From Elusimicrobiota bacterium (GTDB lineage: Bacteria; CG03; SLGR01; PWQF01), in assembly GCA_003557485.1 (NCBI GenBank), contig PWOI01000179.1, forward strand, positions 1 to 64,000: DNA of 64,000 nt, in the 5' to 3' direction. Both the position numbers and the translations under genes were made by a program. The notes beneath the pieces were generated by a model. The model was not told the origin of the DNA and did no database searches. It saw only the letters and a list, made by a program, of their open reading frames with translations. Positions within the stretch are counted from its first letter, which is position 1; every line of letters starts with the position of its first letter. Positions 24,498-33,032 of the stretch are shown piece after piece.

Positions 24498-27400
24498 ATG
24501 AATCCTGAAAACAACCAAAATCATAATAAAGGGCAGGGACTTCCCGGACCGCCTCCGCCTCCCTTTTCGGGAGATGCCGGGAAGAATCCTTCGCCCGGAA
24601 TACCGGATATGCCGCCAATTCCCGGCTCTGCGCCACCCCCTCAGTCTATTGATGATGTTTTTACTCCTCAGGACCCCGGCATGGCAAAAGAAAAAAAACG
24701 TCCTTCTGAGAGAGAGAAACAGATTGAAGAAGAAATTTCCAGGCTGGACAGCCGTATGGAAAAAGAACGGCTTCAGCTGATGGAAAGGCTTAAGGAAAAA
24801 GAAAACGAAAACCTACGCCTGCAGGAACAGTTTCTTGAAAAAGAAAAAGAGGATGCCCGCCGTAAAAAGGAAGAGTTTGATAGATTGAAAGAAAAGCTTC
24901 ATGAACAGTTTGTCGAAAAGGAAAATAAACTTAAAGAGGAAAGAGAACAGTGGCGCAGAGAGCTTGACGAAATAAGAAAAGAAAACAGAAGCAGACTTGC
25001 CCTTGAGCAGACGCAGAACCAGATCCGCATAGAGGCCCAGCAGCAGGCTCGCGAAGAATTTCAGCAACAGATGAAAGAAATGAAAAAGGAGCTTGAAAAT
25101 GCCCGCCGCCGCGCTTACGAAGAGGCAATTAAACACAAGGAAGAAGAGAAAAATTCCATTAAGGTAGAGCAGGCCCTTAAAGAGGTCCTCCAATCAACTT
25201 CAATGAGCCAGAAAGCCGAGCAGGTTGAAAAGGAAAAAGAAAAACTCCGCGAAGAACTTTATCATCTTGAAAAAGAACTGGCATCCCAGAAAATTAATAT
25301 GACTCGCAAGCTGCAGGAGAGCGAGAATTTAAGAGACAATATCAGGCTTGACTATCATAATAGGATCCGTGAAAGCCGGAGTCAGTATGAAAGTAAAATT
25401 GCAGAGTTGAGAGAGACTGCTTCCGAGCTTGGCAATAAACTCTGGCAGGCCCGGAACAGCTATGAGAACAAAAAGGAGCTGTGGGAAGAAAGGGTCCGGG
25501 AAAATATTCAGGAAAAGGAAAATCTTACACTGCAGTACCAGAAACAGATAAGCGAACTCAGACTTGAATATGAACAGAAAATTACCGATGCGTTAAGCGC
25601 AAAAGAATCTGCAGAAAACAGGTATTGGGGAATTAAGGAAAAATTTGATGAGCAAACGGTTGAGCTTAATTCGCGTATTAAAGAACTTGAAAAAGAGAAA
25701 GACCTTATAGAAAAAGAATACGGAATGAAAGTCGCCTCTCTTGAAAGCGCCCTTAATGAAGAGAAAGCCGAACTTGCTGCCCAGAAAAAGATAAGCGAGG
25801 AAAGACTTAACCGAATTAACGATGAACTTCACGCAAAGGAGAACAGGTATAAGGAAAAAATAAGCGATATAGAAATAAATTATTCCGAAAAAATCCAGAA
25901 TATAAAAGAAAAATATAAATCCGGCCTTTCTGAAAATGAAAGAGAAATAGAAAAGCTTAAGGCGCTTCTGAAGGAAAGCCGTGAGAAATTATCACAGAAT
26001 TCCGGAGGATCTCACCGGGATTTTGAAAACAGCAAAAAAGAGGTAGAAGAAGCCCGCCGTCTAATGGAGAAGGAAAAGAACAGGTTCAATTTCCGGCTCA
26101 GAGAAATAGAGAATGATTATGAAAAGCGTCTCTCTGAACTTAAAGTTAAAAACAGCCGTCTTGAATCAAGGATATCAGCCCTTGAAGAAAAAAGAGAGAC
26201 CTCTATAGATAAATATAACGACAAGATAGAAGAACTCAACGGAAAAATAAATGAACTTAAAATTGAAAACGCAGCTTTACAGGGAGATTTACTGAAAACC
26301 GAGAGGCAGATTGAGAGTTCCGACAGAGCTTTAGAGGATATGGCCCGCAAAAATGCCGAAATTCACCACCGCCTTGTCAGCAGCCGAAAAGAAAATGATG
26401 AGGACATTTACCGGTTGAGAGAAGAAATAAATTCTCTGCGCAGGGAAAAAACCGAAGCTCTTCTAAGGATTGAGAACGAGCATTCCAGGGAATCGGAACT
26501 CTATGAGAACCAGCTTCTTCAGGCGCGCAGGGCAACAGAGGATCTCAGGCGCGAAAAAGACCGGCAGATAGATTCAATTAAACAGCAGTTTGATAATTAC
26601 AGAAAGAACTTTCAGTGGCTTAAACAGGAGTGGCAGCAGCAAAAAGAAGAACTCCGGGAAAATTTCAGCGTGAAGGAAAAGGGATATGAAAATGAGATAA
26701 AACAGCTTGAATCGGCTCTGAGCGAAGTGCAGAAACTGAAAACACATTCTGAAAGTGAACTTAACGCTGAAATTGAAGCTGTCAGGAAGGAAAAACAATC
26801 CCTGCAGGAAAAATTTGAATCAAAAATTCAGCAGATGAGGGATGAATTTGCAGCTAAAAAGACGGATCTTTATGAAAAACTGAATGAAAAACAAAGGAAT
26901 ATAAGCGAATTGGAAGCCCGTCTGGATACAGAAAGAGTTGACTATACAGCCCGGATCCAGCAAGCGGAAAAAGAGAAAACTGCTGTTTTGCGGGAAAAAG
27001 AGATCCTTGATGTAGAAACTGAAAAACTGAAAAAAGAGACTCATAGCCTCCAGCTCAGGTACGAAAGAGAAGCAGAAGAAAACCGTAAACTGAGAGAGGC
27101 TCTTCATCATGGTGAAAAGAAGTACAGAAACGAAATAGGAAAGCTTAAGGAATACTACGAGAAAAACCTTGAATCCCTTCGCAGAAGGCAGGATGGTATT
27201 GCAAATGTAGAGTATGACAGCCTTGATACTGAGAATAGAGAATTGAAGCATCAGCTTAAGTCTGCTGAATCTGAGATAAGCCGGCTTAAGTCACAGCTTG
27301 TAGAAAAAGAAGAGGCTCAGGAAAAAATACAGGCTGAAATAGATAAATATACAGCAGAAATTGATGACCTTACACAGGAATTGAAGCAAAGACAGTCTGT

Positions 27401-28406
27401 TATTGAACAACTTGAACGGAAAGTTTCTGATATTGATGATTCGCAGGCTGTGCAGGAGGATATAAGCCAGCTTAAAAAAGAAAACAGCGAATTAACCGGA
27501 CATTTGGAAGAATCATTGCGGGAAAGGGATATTCTTAAAGAGAAAAATGCCAGCCTTTTGTCGGAAAATGAAGCTAAAAAGCAGCAAATAGAACAGCTTT
27601 CCCTTAAACTTGAGGAAAAAGAAAGCCAAATAGGCCAGCTTCAAGGTAAAATTCCCGGAGAAGATATTATATCCGGTAAGAATGAGGAAATAGCAGAACT
27701 TGAAGATGAAATTAAAGAGCTAAGGTCCGCCCTTTCGGATTCTGAATCTAAAATAAAGCAGCTTTCAGAGGCTGCATCCCGTGCGGATTCTCTTATGGAC
27801 AGCAAAAAAGAGATAGAAGAACTTTCCGCTTCACTTGCGGAAAAACATTTGAAAGAAATTGAAGAGAAAGAAAGAATTATAGAAGAATTAAGAAAAGAAC
27901 TTGAGGAGTCCCTTGAAGAACTTGAAGAGAGGGAGCAGCAGCCTGTGACCGATGGGCTTAAATCTGAAAGGCTGCAGGTTCTTGCCGGGGAGAATGCTGA
28001 ACTCAAGGAAAAAATAAGAGAATTGGAGTCTCAGCTTGAGATAGGAATGGAGCAGCTTCGCAGTGAGAAGATGGTTCCGGAATATGATACAGAAAAAACA
28101 GACGAAAAAATAAAGCAAATCAATGAAAAATGGAGGAAAAAATGGGCCGGCCGCGAACAGAAAGTAAAAGATTTCATATCACAGGCAAAAGCCAGGCACA
28201 GCCAGCTTAAAGACAAGCTTCAGGTTGCTCTTGAAGACCAGAAAATTCTTTCACAGCTTGCAGAAAAGGAAAAACAACAGAAACAGAAGCTTGCTTCAGA
28301 GCAGGCCGAACTTATAAAAGAGCTTCAGGAAAGCAACAGGTCTTTTGTCAGTAAAATACTTGCCAAACTGAAAAAAGGCGGGCCTAAAGGCGTACTCATC
28401 CTTTAA
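24498..28406 (+). CDS. 1302-residue coiled-coil protein with proline-rich N-terminus
   Basis: No signal peptide or TM is seen, so it is predicted to be cytoplasmic. Residues 1-75 are Pro/Gly-rich (GLPGPPPPP; PPIPGSAPPP) and look disordered. From about residue 80 to 1290 the sequence is almost continuous heptad-rich Lys/Glu coiled coil, long enough for an extended rod. It ends with a basic tail (AKLKKGGPKGVLIL). No catalytic motif is seen. It lies between the FliF/FliG-like gene and flbD-motA-motB, so it is likely a structural or tethering part of the same machine. Coiled-coil scaffolds also occur in other motility systems, but I cannot assign orthology to one. No SD precedes the ATG. Family unknown. 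Confidence 0.75.
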   Translation: MNPENNQNHNKGQGLPGPPPPPFSGDAGKNPSPGIPDMPPIPGSAPPPQSIDDVFTPQDPGMAKEKKRPSEREKQIEEEISRLDSRMEKERLQLMERLKEKENENLRLQEQFLEKEKEDARRKKEEFDRLKEKLHEQFVEKENKLKEEREQWRRELDEIRKENRSRLALEQTQNQIRIEAQQQAREEFQQQMKEMKKELENARRRAYEEAIKHKEEEKNSIKVEQALKEVLQSTSMSQKAEQVEKEKEKLREELYHLEKELASQKINMTRKLQESENLRDNIRLDYHNRIRESRSQYESKIAELRETASELGNKLWQARNSYENKKELWEERVRENIQEKENLTLQYQKQISELRLEYEQKITDALSAKESAENRYWGIKEKFDEQTVELNSRIKELEKEKDLIEKEYGMKVASLESALNEEKAELAAQKKISEERLNRINDELHAKENRYKEKISDIEINYSEKIQNIKEKYKSGLSENEREIEKLKALLKESREKLSQNSGGSHRDFENSKKEVEEARRLMEKEKNRFNFRLREIENDYEKRLSELKVKNSRLESRISALEEKRETSIDKYNDKIEELNGKINELKIENAALQGDLLKTERQIESSDRALEDMARKNAEIHHRLVSSRKENDEDIYRLREEINSLRREKTEALLRIENEHSRESELYENQLLQARRATEDLRREKDRQIDSIKQQFDNYRKNFQWLKQEWQQQKEELRENFSVKEKGYENEIKQLESALSEVQKLKTHSESELNAEIEAVRKEKQSLQEKFESKIQQMRDEFAAKKTDLYEKLNEKQRNISELEARLDTERVDYTARIQQAEKEKTAVLREKEILDVETEKLKKETHSLQLRYEREAEENRKLREALHHGEKKYRNEIGKLKEYYEKNLESLRRRQDGIANVEYDSLDTENRELKHQLKSAESEISRLKSQLVEKEEAQEKIQAEIDKYTAEIDDLTQELKQRQSVIEQLERKVSDIDDSQAVQEDISQLKKENSELTGHLEESLRERDILKEKNASLLSENEAKKQQIEQLSLKLEEKESQIGQLQGKIPGEDIISGKNEEIAELEDEIKELRSALSDSESKIKQLSEAASRADSLMDSKKEIEELSASLAEKHLKEIEEKERIIEELRKELEESLEELEEREQQPVTDGLKSERLQVLAGENAELKEKIRELESQLEIGMEQLRSEKMVPEYDTEKTDEKIKQINEKWRKKWAGREQKVKDFISQAKARHSQLKDKLQVALEDQKILSQLAEKEKQQKQKLASEQAELIKELQESNRSFVSKILAKLKKGGPKGVLIL

Positions 28407-28410
28407 AAAA

Positions 28411-28638
28411 ATGATAAATGTGACCAAATTAAACGGCGATGGTATAATCCTTAACGCCGAACTTATAGAAACGGTTGAATCGCGCCCCGACACTCTTATA
28501 ACCCTTACTACTGGAAATAAAATTATGGTAAAGGAAAAAGTTGAGGATATAATAAAAAGGGTTGAGGATTATAAAAGGCAGGTAAATATGCTTACCCGAG
28601 AGAAGCTTAGTGCGTTGCTCAGGGAAGAAGAGGAATAA
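28411..28638 (+). CDS. flbD: FlbD family protein
   Basis: 75 residues with the FlbD pattern MINVTKLNGDGIILNAELIE...PDTLITLTTGNKIMVKE. FlbD is a small protein commonly encoded next to motA/motB in flagellar operons of spirochaetes, Clostridia and others; its molecular role is poorly defined. It starts 4 bases after the coiled-coil gene and ends 3 bases before motA, so it is tightly embedded in this operon. The C-terminal 20 residues are charged and helical. Confidence 0.85.
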   Translation: MINVTKLNGDGIILNAELIETVESRPDTLITLTTGNKIMVKEKVEDIIKRVEDYKRQVNMLTREKLSALLREEEE

Positions 28639-28641
28639 ATT

Positions 28642-29499
28642 ATGGACCTGACGACAGTAATAGGGCTTTCCGGAGGCATTATAATAGTTTTTACAGCGGT
28701 TGCTCTCCGTGGTGGTATGGCAGGCCTGCAGGGGTTTCTGGATATGCCTTCCGCTATGATTACTTACGGGGGAACCTTTGCCGCTCTTATGGTGAACTAT
28801 CCGATAGATAAAGTTGTAAAAGCCTTTAAAGTCGTCAAAAAAGTATTTACCGAACAGCAGGACGACCCTAACGATTATATTGAAAAATTCCGCCAGCTGA
28901 TTATCAAAGCCTCAAAACAGGGAGTTCTTTCCCTTGAGGAAGATATAAAAAAAATGGACAACGAATTTTTAAGAAATGGAGTTAAAATGGTCATGGACGG
29001 CCAGAGCCAGGAGCATATAGAAGAAGAAATGGAGACTGAACTGGCATTTACCAGGGAAAGGCATAAAATAGGCCAGGAAATTTTTGTGACACTTGGCACT
29101 TACTCCCCTGCGTTCGGTATGATAGGGACTATTATGGGTCTTATCCTGATGCTAGCCGACCTTCAGGATACTGCCCAGATAGCTGCCGGTATGGCGGTAG
29201 CTCTATTGACAACCTTTTACGGCGCCCTTGGCGCTTATCTTATTTTTCTTCCCATCGCCGGCAAGCTGAAAAGGCGTTCGGAAGAGGAGCTTTTTCTTAA
29301 AAGTGTCATAACCAGAGGCGTCATGTCCCTTCATGCGGGAGAGGTTCCTTCAATAGCGGTAGCTAAACTGCGCGCGTATATACCGAGATCCTCTTTTATG
29401 GAGCCTTCCGGCACAAAAAAAGGGAAGGCTGACGAAAAAGAAGAAGGAAACAAGAAGAAAAAAACAAAGGTAAAATACCGTAAAAAGAAGAAGAAATGA
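28642..29499 (+). CDS. motA: MotA/PomA stator proton- or sodium-channel subunit
   Basis: 285 residues with the MotA landmarks: two N-terminal TMs (IGLSGGIIIVFTAVALRGG; MITYGGTFAALMVN), a cytoplasmic loop with TRERHKIGQEIFVTLGTYS, the PAFGMIGTIMGLILML third TM and a fourth TM ending before KLKRRSEEE. In flagellar motors the loop's charged residues push on FliG-C, which here is in the fusion protein encoded two genes upstream. A very basic tail (KKKKTKVKYRKKKKK) is longer than usual and could contact the acidic linker of that fusion (inference). SD GAGGAA precedes ATG; the stop overlaps motB by 4 bases. Confidence 0.92.
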   Translation: MDLTTVIGLSGGIIIVFTAVALRGGMAGLQGFLDMPSAMITYGGTFAALMVNYPIDKVVKAFKVVKKVFTEQQDDPNDYIEKFRQLIIKASKQGVLSLEEDIKKMDNEFLRNGVKMVMDGQSQEHIEEEMETELAFTRERHKIGQEIFVTLGTYSPAFGMIGTIMGLILMLADLQDTAQIAAGMAVALLTTFYGALGAYLIFLPIAGKLKRRSEEELFLKSVITRGVMSLHAGEVPSIAVAKLRAYIPRSSFMEPSGTKKGKADEKEEGNKKKKTKVKYRKKKKK

Positions 29500-30350
29500 G
29501 CAAAATTGCCGCATTTAAGAGGAGTCTTCCTAAAGACGAGGGGGATATTGAGGTCGGTAAAGGCTCCCCCCCGTGGATGACTACTTATGGAGACCTTGTT
29601 ACCCAGCTCCTGATTTTTTTTGTTATGATGTTTGCGCTTGCCGCCACGCTCAATGAGCTGCAGTTGATAAGCATAAAACGCAGAATTGAGAACTACGCAT
29701 ACCAGAACCAGCTTGGCCATCTTATAATGCTCGATATTAACCCCAAAGGATTGGTAATAACCCTTAGCGAAAAAATGATGTTTGATTCCGGCCAGGCCGA
29801 GATATATGAGGATGCAAAAGCCATTCTCTCCGCAATAGCAGGTGAAATAATAGATGTACCCAATCCTGTCAGAATTGAAGGTCATACGGATAGCGTACCC
29901 ATCAGTACAGATAGGTTTCCTTCCAACTGGGAACTGTCAACAGCCCGGGCGACAAATGTAGCAAGATATCTTGTAGAGAACCTGGAATTTCCGCCTGACC
30001 GGATAGCTGCCGGGGGGTACAGTAAATACCATCCTGCGGTAGGAACGGAAATTGAAGATGAAATATTCAACTACAAGTTAAAAGTAAGAGAGGTTCCACA
30101 GCATTATTCCCTTGAGCTCAGGCGCGCATCCACTCCGGAGGAGGAAGACCTGGTTATGTTGAGAATAAGAGAAGAACAGCTTGAGATACAACGGGAAATG
30201 CAGGGAATAATTATGGAGCATATACGTATTGCAAACCTTGATGCGGACAGAAGAGCCCGGAACAGGAGGGTTGACATAATAGTGGAGAGGATAGGCACTA
30301 CTGTTGAAAGAAGAACGGATATCGCGGCGCCTGTTGCCGTTTCTCATTAG
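29496..30350 (+). CDS. motB: MotB-like stator subunit with an insertion in the OmpA domain
   Basis: 284 residues. PPWMTTYGDLVTQLLIFFVMMF is the MotB TM, with the ion-carrying aspartate at D33 (D32 in E. coli). The OmpA-like peptidoglycan-binding domain follows: SGQAEIYEDAKAIL, VRIEGHTDSVPI, NWELSTARATNVARYL, and RARNRRVDIIV near the end. Between KYHPAV (about 182) and RARNRRV (about 253) there are some 65 extra charged, helical residues where most MotB proteins have fewer than ten. MotA4B2-type units anchor to peptidoglycan and turn ion flow into torque. It overlaps motA (ATGA) and is the last gene of the operon. Channel residues are intact, so it should be energised. Confidence 0.9.
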   Translation: MSKIAAFKRSLPKDEGDIEVGKGSPPWMTTYGDLVTQLLIFFVMMFALAATLNELQLISIKRRIENYAYQNQLGHLIMLDINPKGLVITLSEKMMFDSGQAEIYEDAKAILSAIAGEIIDVPNPVRIEGHTDSVPISTDRFPSNWELSTARATNVARYLVENLEFPPDRIAAGGYSKYHPAVGTEIEDEIFNYKLKVREVPQHYSLELRRASTPEEEDLVMLRIREEQLEIQREMQGIIMEHIRIANLDADRRARNRRVDIIVERIGTTVERRTDIAAPVAVSH

Positions 30351-30359
30351 AATTGTGAT

Positions 30360-30388
30360 TTGCAAAAGTTGGAAAATTTTATTATAAG
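30360..30388 (+). promoter_or_regulatory. Likely trp operon promoter
   Basis: TTGCAA, 17-base spacer, TATAAG; a second overlapping option is TTGGAA-17-TATATG (30369-30397). Either would start transcription 25-30 bases before the leader peptide. Confidence 0.45.
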
Positions 30389-30424
30389 TGCTATATGACG
30401 GTTAGATATATAAGTATTACAGAA

Positions 30425-30448
30425 ATGAACTGGTGGTGGCCCATGTAG
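30425..30448 (+). CDS. trpL: Tryptophan operon leader peptide (MNWWWPM)
   Basis: A 7-codon open frame ATG-AAC-TGG-TGG-TGG-CCC-ATG-TAG with three consecutive Trp codons sits about 95 bases before trpE, followed at once by competing hairpins and two terminators. This is the classical arrangement for ribosome-mediated attenuation: ribosomes stalled on the Trp codons would change RNA folding and let RNA polymerase continue into trpE. There is no strong SD. The peptide is shorter than the 14-residue E. coli leader. Confidence 0.88.
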   Translation: MNWWWPM

Positions 30449-30480
30449 GGAGCGCTGCCGTGTCTTTATTTTTTAATCAG

Positions 30481-30508
30481 CGGCGCGCCCTCTGGCGGCC
30501 GTTTTTTT
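30481..30508 (+). terminator. trp attenuator, terminator 1
   Basis: CGGC (30481-30484) pairs with GCCG (30498-30501), and GCC (30487-30489) with GGC (30494-30496) around a CTCT loop, followed by seven Ts (30502-30508). Its 5' half can instead pair with 30447-30455 just after the leader stop, and its 3' half (30494-30500) with 30515-30521. Confidence 0.75.
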
Positions 30509-30513
30509 ATTTA

Positions 30514-30542
30514 GGGCCGCCTTTAAGGCGGCTCTTTTTTTT
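30514..30542 (+). terminator. trp attenuator, terminator 2 abutting trpE
   Basis: GGGCCGCC (30514-30521), TTTAA loop, GGCGGCTC (30527-30534), then eight Ts that end at the base before the trpE ATG. The 5' arm is also complementary to 30494-30500; that pairing would disable both terminators at once. Confidence 0.82.
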
Positions 30543-31997
30543 ATGCAAACAAAAATTATACCAGTAAGAGAAAAAATTGTAGCGGATTTTATAACCCCGG
30601 TTTCCGGGTATATAAGAATGGGAAGCGGAGATTATTCGTTTCTGCTGGAGTCTGCTGAAAAAGGAAAGGCCGGCAGGTTTTCTTTCGTAGGGTTCTGCCC
30701 CCGGCGGGTTTATGAACTCTACACTGACCGGGTAGATATTATGGAGAGGGCACAGGAGAATCCGAATGTTCTGACGCCTAAAAAGACCGTAAGAAGCAGT
30801 GACCCTCTCGCAGTAATTCAGGAAGTTCAGGACAGGTTTAAAGTTGAGGATAACGGCAGCCTTCCTCCTTTCTGCGGCGGGCTTGTGGGATACTCTTCAT
30901 ATGAGATGATTGAAACTTTTGAAAACCTTTGCCTTGAAAACCGGCCGGCTGCCGGGGAACCGCTCGGTGTTTTCATCTTTAGTGATGAAATAATCGCATT
31001 TGACCACCTTCACAATACCGCTGAGATAATAAAACTCGTAAGTGAAGAGGAGGGGGAGGATAAGGCCCGCCTACGCATACTGCAGATTAAGAACAGATTA
31101 TTGAATACTCAGGTCCAAATAAAACCGATGGCGATGGCGGGCGAGGGCCGCCCTGAATATAAATCAAATTTTACAGAGAGTGAGTTTAAAAAGGGTGTTA
31201 ACAAAATAAAAGAAGAAATTATGTCCGGGGAAATAATACAGGGGGTTTTCTCCCAGAGGCTCACAGCCGACGCGCCGGATGACGTTTTTGACTGCTACAG
31301 GGCTTTAAGGGTAGTAAACCCCTCTCCTTATATGTTTTACCTTAAACTTAAGGATACTGTCCTGTGCGGCTCTTCACCTGAAGTTATGGTAAAGTCTTCC
31401 GGCGGAAAAGCATGCCTGAAGCCGATAGCCGGCACGCGTAAAAGGAGCCTTTGCAGCAACGAGGAAAAAGAACTCAAGGAGGATCTAAAAAAAGACCCTA
31501 AAGAAATAGCGGAGCATATAATGCTGGTTGACCTTGGAAGAAATGATCTCGGGAAAGTCTGCAGTCCGGGCAGCGTTAAGGTTAAAAATCTTATGGCGGT
31601 GGAAAAGTATTCGCACGTAATGCATATGGTAACAGAGATAGAGGGAAACCTGGCTGAAGGGATAGGGAATACGGATGTTTTTAAAGCATGTTTTCCCGCC
31701 GGCACGGTGAGCGGCGCGCCCAAACTCAGGGCAATGCAGATAATAGACAGTCTGGAAAAAACACCGCGCGGGCCTTATGCGGGCGCAGTAGGTTATTTTT
31801 CTTTTACAGGTGATATGGATACCTGCATTGCAATAAGGACTATGGTGGTAAAGGGAAAGAAAGTTTTTATACAGGCCGGAGCGGGGATTGTTGCGGATTC
31901 GGTCCCGGAGAAAGAATATATCGAAACTATGAATAAAGCCGGCGCTCTGCTACAGGCCCTTTATATGGCCGGCAGCGGGAAGGAAGAGAATTTATGA
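30543..31997 (+). CDS. trpE: Anthranilate synthase component I
   Basis: 484 residues, full length. With TrpG it converts chorismate and glutamine to anthranilate. The N-terminal SFLLESAEKGKAGRFSFVG is the feedback site region for tryptophan (LLES). The chorismate-binding core shows SGEIIQGVFSQR, PIAGTRKR, EHIMLVDLGRNDLGKV, FPAGTVSGAPKLRAM and GPYAGAVGYFSF. It is the first structural gene of the operon, directly behind the second attenuator terminator, with the start fixed by MQTKIIPVREKI alignment to the family. Only a distant AAGG in the terminator hairpin could serve as SD. Confidence 0.96.
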   Translation: MQTKIIPVREKIVADFITPVSGYIRMGSGDYSFLLESAEKGKAGRFSFVGFCPRRVYELYTDRVDIMERAQENPNVLTPKKTVRSSDPLAVIQEVQDRFKVEDNGSLPPFCGGLVGYSSYEMIETFENLCLENRPAAGEPLGVFIFSDEIIAFDHLHNTAEIIKLVSEEEGEDKARLRILQIKNRLLNTQVQIKPMAMAGEGRPEYKSNFTESEFKKGVNKIKEEIMSGEIIQGVFSQRLTADAPDDVFDCYRALRVVNPSPYMFYLKLKDTVLCGSSPEVMVKSSGGKACLKPIAGTRKRSLCSNEEKELKEDLKKDPKEIAEHIMLVDLGRNDLGKVCSPGSVKVKNLMAVEKYSHVMHMVTEIEGNLAEGIGNTDVFKACFPAGTVSGAPKLRAMQIIDSLEKTPRGPYAGAVGYFSFTGDMDTCIAIRTMVVKGKKVFIQAGAGIVADSVPEKEYIETMNKAGALLQALYMAGSGKEENL

Positions 31998-32021
31998 TTC
32001 ACTGCCGGCAAAGGAGTTGAA

Positions 32022-33032
32022 ATGATAGTTAAAAAGTGCATAGAAATCCTGATAGAGAAGAAAGACCTATCAGCAGAACAGATGAGAAAAGCTATGGAGG
32101 AGATAATGGACGGTAATGCCGATTCCGCCGTAATAGGGGCTTTTCTTTCCCTGTTAAGATGCAAAGGCGAGACAGTTGAAGAAATAACCGCGGCCGCATC
32201 CGTTATGAGAGATAAGTCCGAAAAAATCAGTATAGAGGGAGACCTTCTGGATACCTGTTCAACCGGGGGGACAGGAATAAATCATTTTAATATATCTACG
32301 GCAGCTTCTTTTGTGGCTGCCGGGTGCGGCCTAAAGGTGGCAAAACACGGGAACCGGGCTGTTTCGGGCCGGTGCGGCAGCGCGGATGTACTTGAAAAAC
32401 TGGGTGTCTGTATCCAGCTGCCTCCGCATCAGGTAAAAAAATGCATTGAAAAAGCCGGAATAGGTTTTCTTTTTGCTCCAATTTTTCACCGGGCAATGAA
32501 AAATGTTGCGGTACCCCGCAGGGAACTCGGAATACGGACGGTTTTTAATATACTAGGCCCCCTGACCAACCCGGCAGGGGCCTCTTTTCAGCTTCTCGGA
32601 GTATTTGATGCGGAGTTAGCCGAACCGCTTGCGCGTGTGCTGGGTAATCTGGGCGTAAAAAAAGCTATGGTTGTTCACGGCGCCGGCGGAATGGATGAAG
32701 TATCTCTTGCCGGTCCGAGTTTAGTCTGCGAGCTTAAAGAAGGCGATGTCCGCCGGTATGAAATCGGTCCGGATGATTTCGGACTTAAAAGAAGCGGCAT
32801 AGATGAAATTGCCGGCGGCAACGCCGAAATTAATGCATTAGCAATTAAAAAAATTCTCAAGGGAGAGAAGGGGGCCTTCCGGGATATAGTCCTTGCTAAC
32901 ACTTCCGCTGCTCTTGTGACCGCAGGGCGAGCGGAAAACTTTAAGGATGGAGTAGAAATTGCACGCTGCTCTCTTGATTCCGGTAGCGCACTGAAAAAAC
33001 TTAAAGAACTTATATCAATTTCAGGAGAATAA
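32022..33032 (+). CDS. trpD: Anthranilate phosphoribosyltransferase
   Basis: 336 residues. It transfers phosphoribosyl from PRPP to anthranilate. Motifs are STGGTGINHFNISTAASFV (PRPP/anthranilate site), KHGNRAVSGRCGSADVLE, and AVPRRELGIRTVFNILGPLTNPA. SD AAAGGAG precedes the ATG. It lies before trpG rather than after it as in many operons, and its TAA overlaps the trpG ATG, so both are coupled. It is not fused to TrpG, unlike in enteric bacteria. Confidence 0.96.
   Translation: MIVKKCIEILIEKKDLSAEQMRKAMEEIMDGNADSAVIGAFLSLLRCKGETVEEITAAASVMRDKSEKISIEGDLLDTCSTGGTGINHFNISTAASFVAAGCGLKVAKHGNRAVSGRCGSADVLEKLGVCIQLPPHQVKKCIEKAGIGFLFAPIFHRAMKNVAVPRRELGIRTVFNILGPLTNPAGASFQLLGVFDAELAEPLARVLGNLGVKKAMVVHGAGGMDEVSLAGPSLVCELKEGDVRRYEIGPDDFGLKRSGIDEIAGGNAEINALAIKKILKGEKGAFRDIVLANTSAALVTAGRAENFKDGVEIARCSLDSGSALKKLKELISISGE

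Noticed and set aside
24813-28118. Several Phe/Ser/Leu-rich minus-strand frames
   Set aside because: They are the antisense of Lys/Glu-rich coiled-coil codons, which lack stops on the opposite strand by composition.
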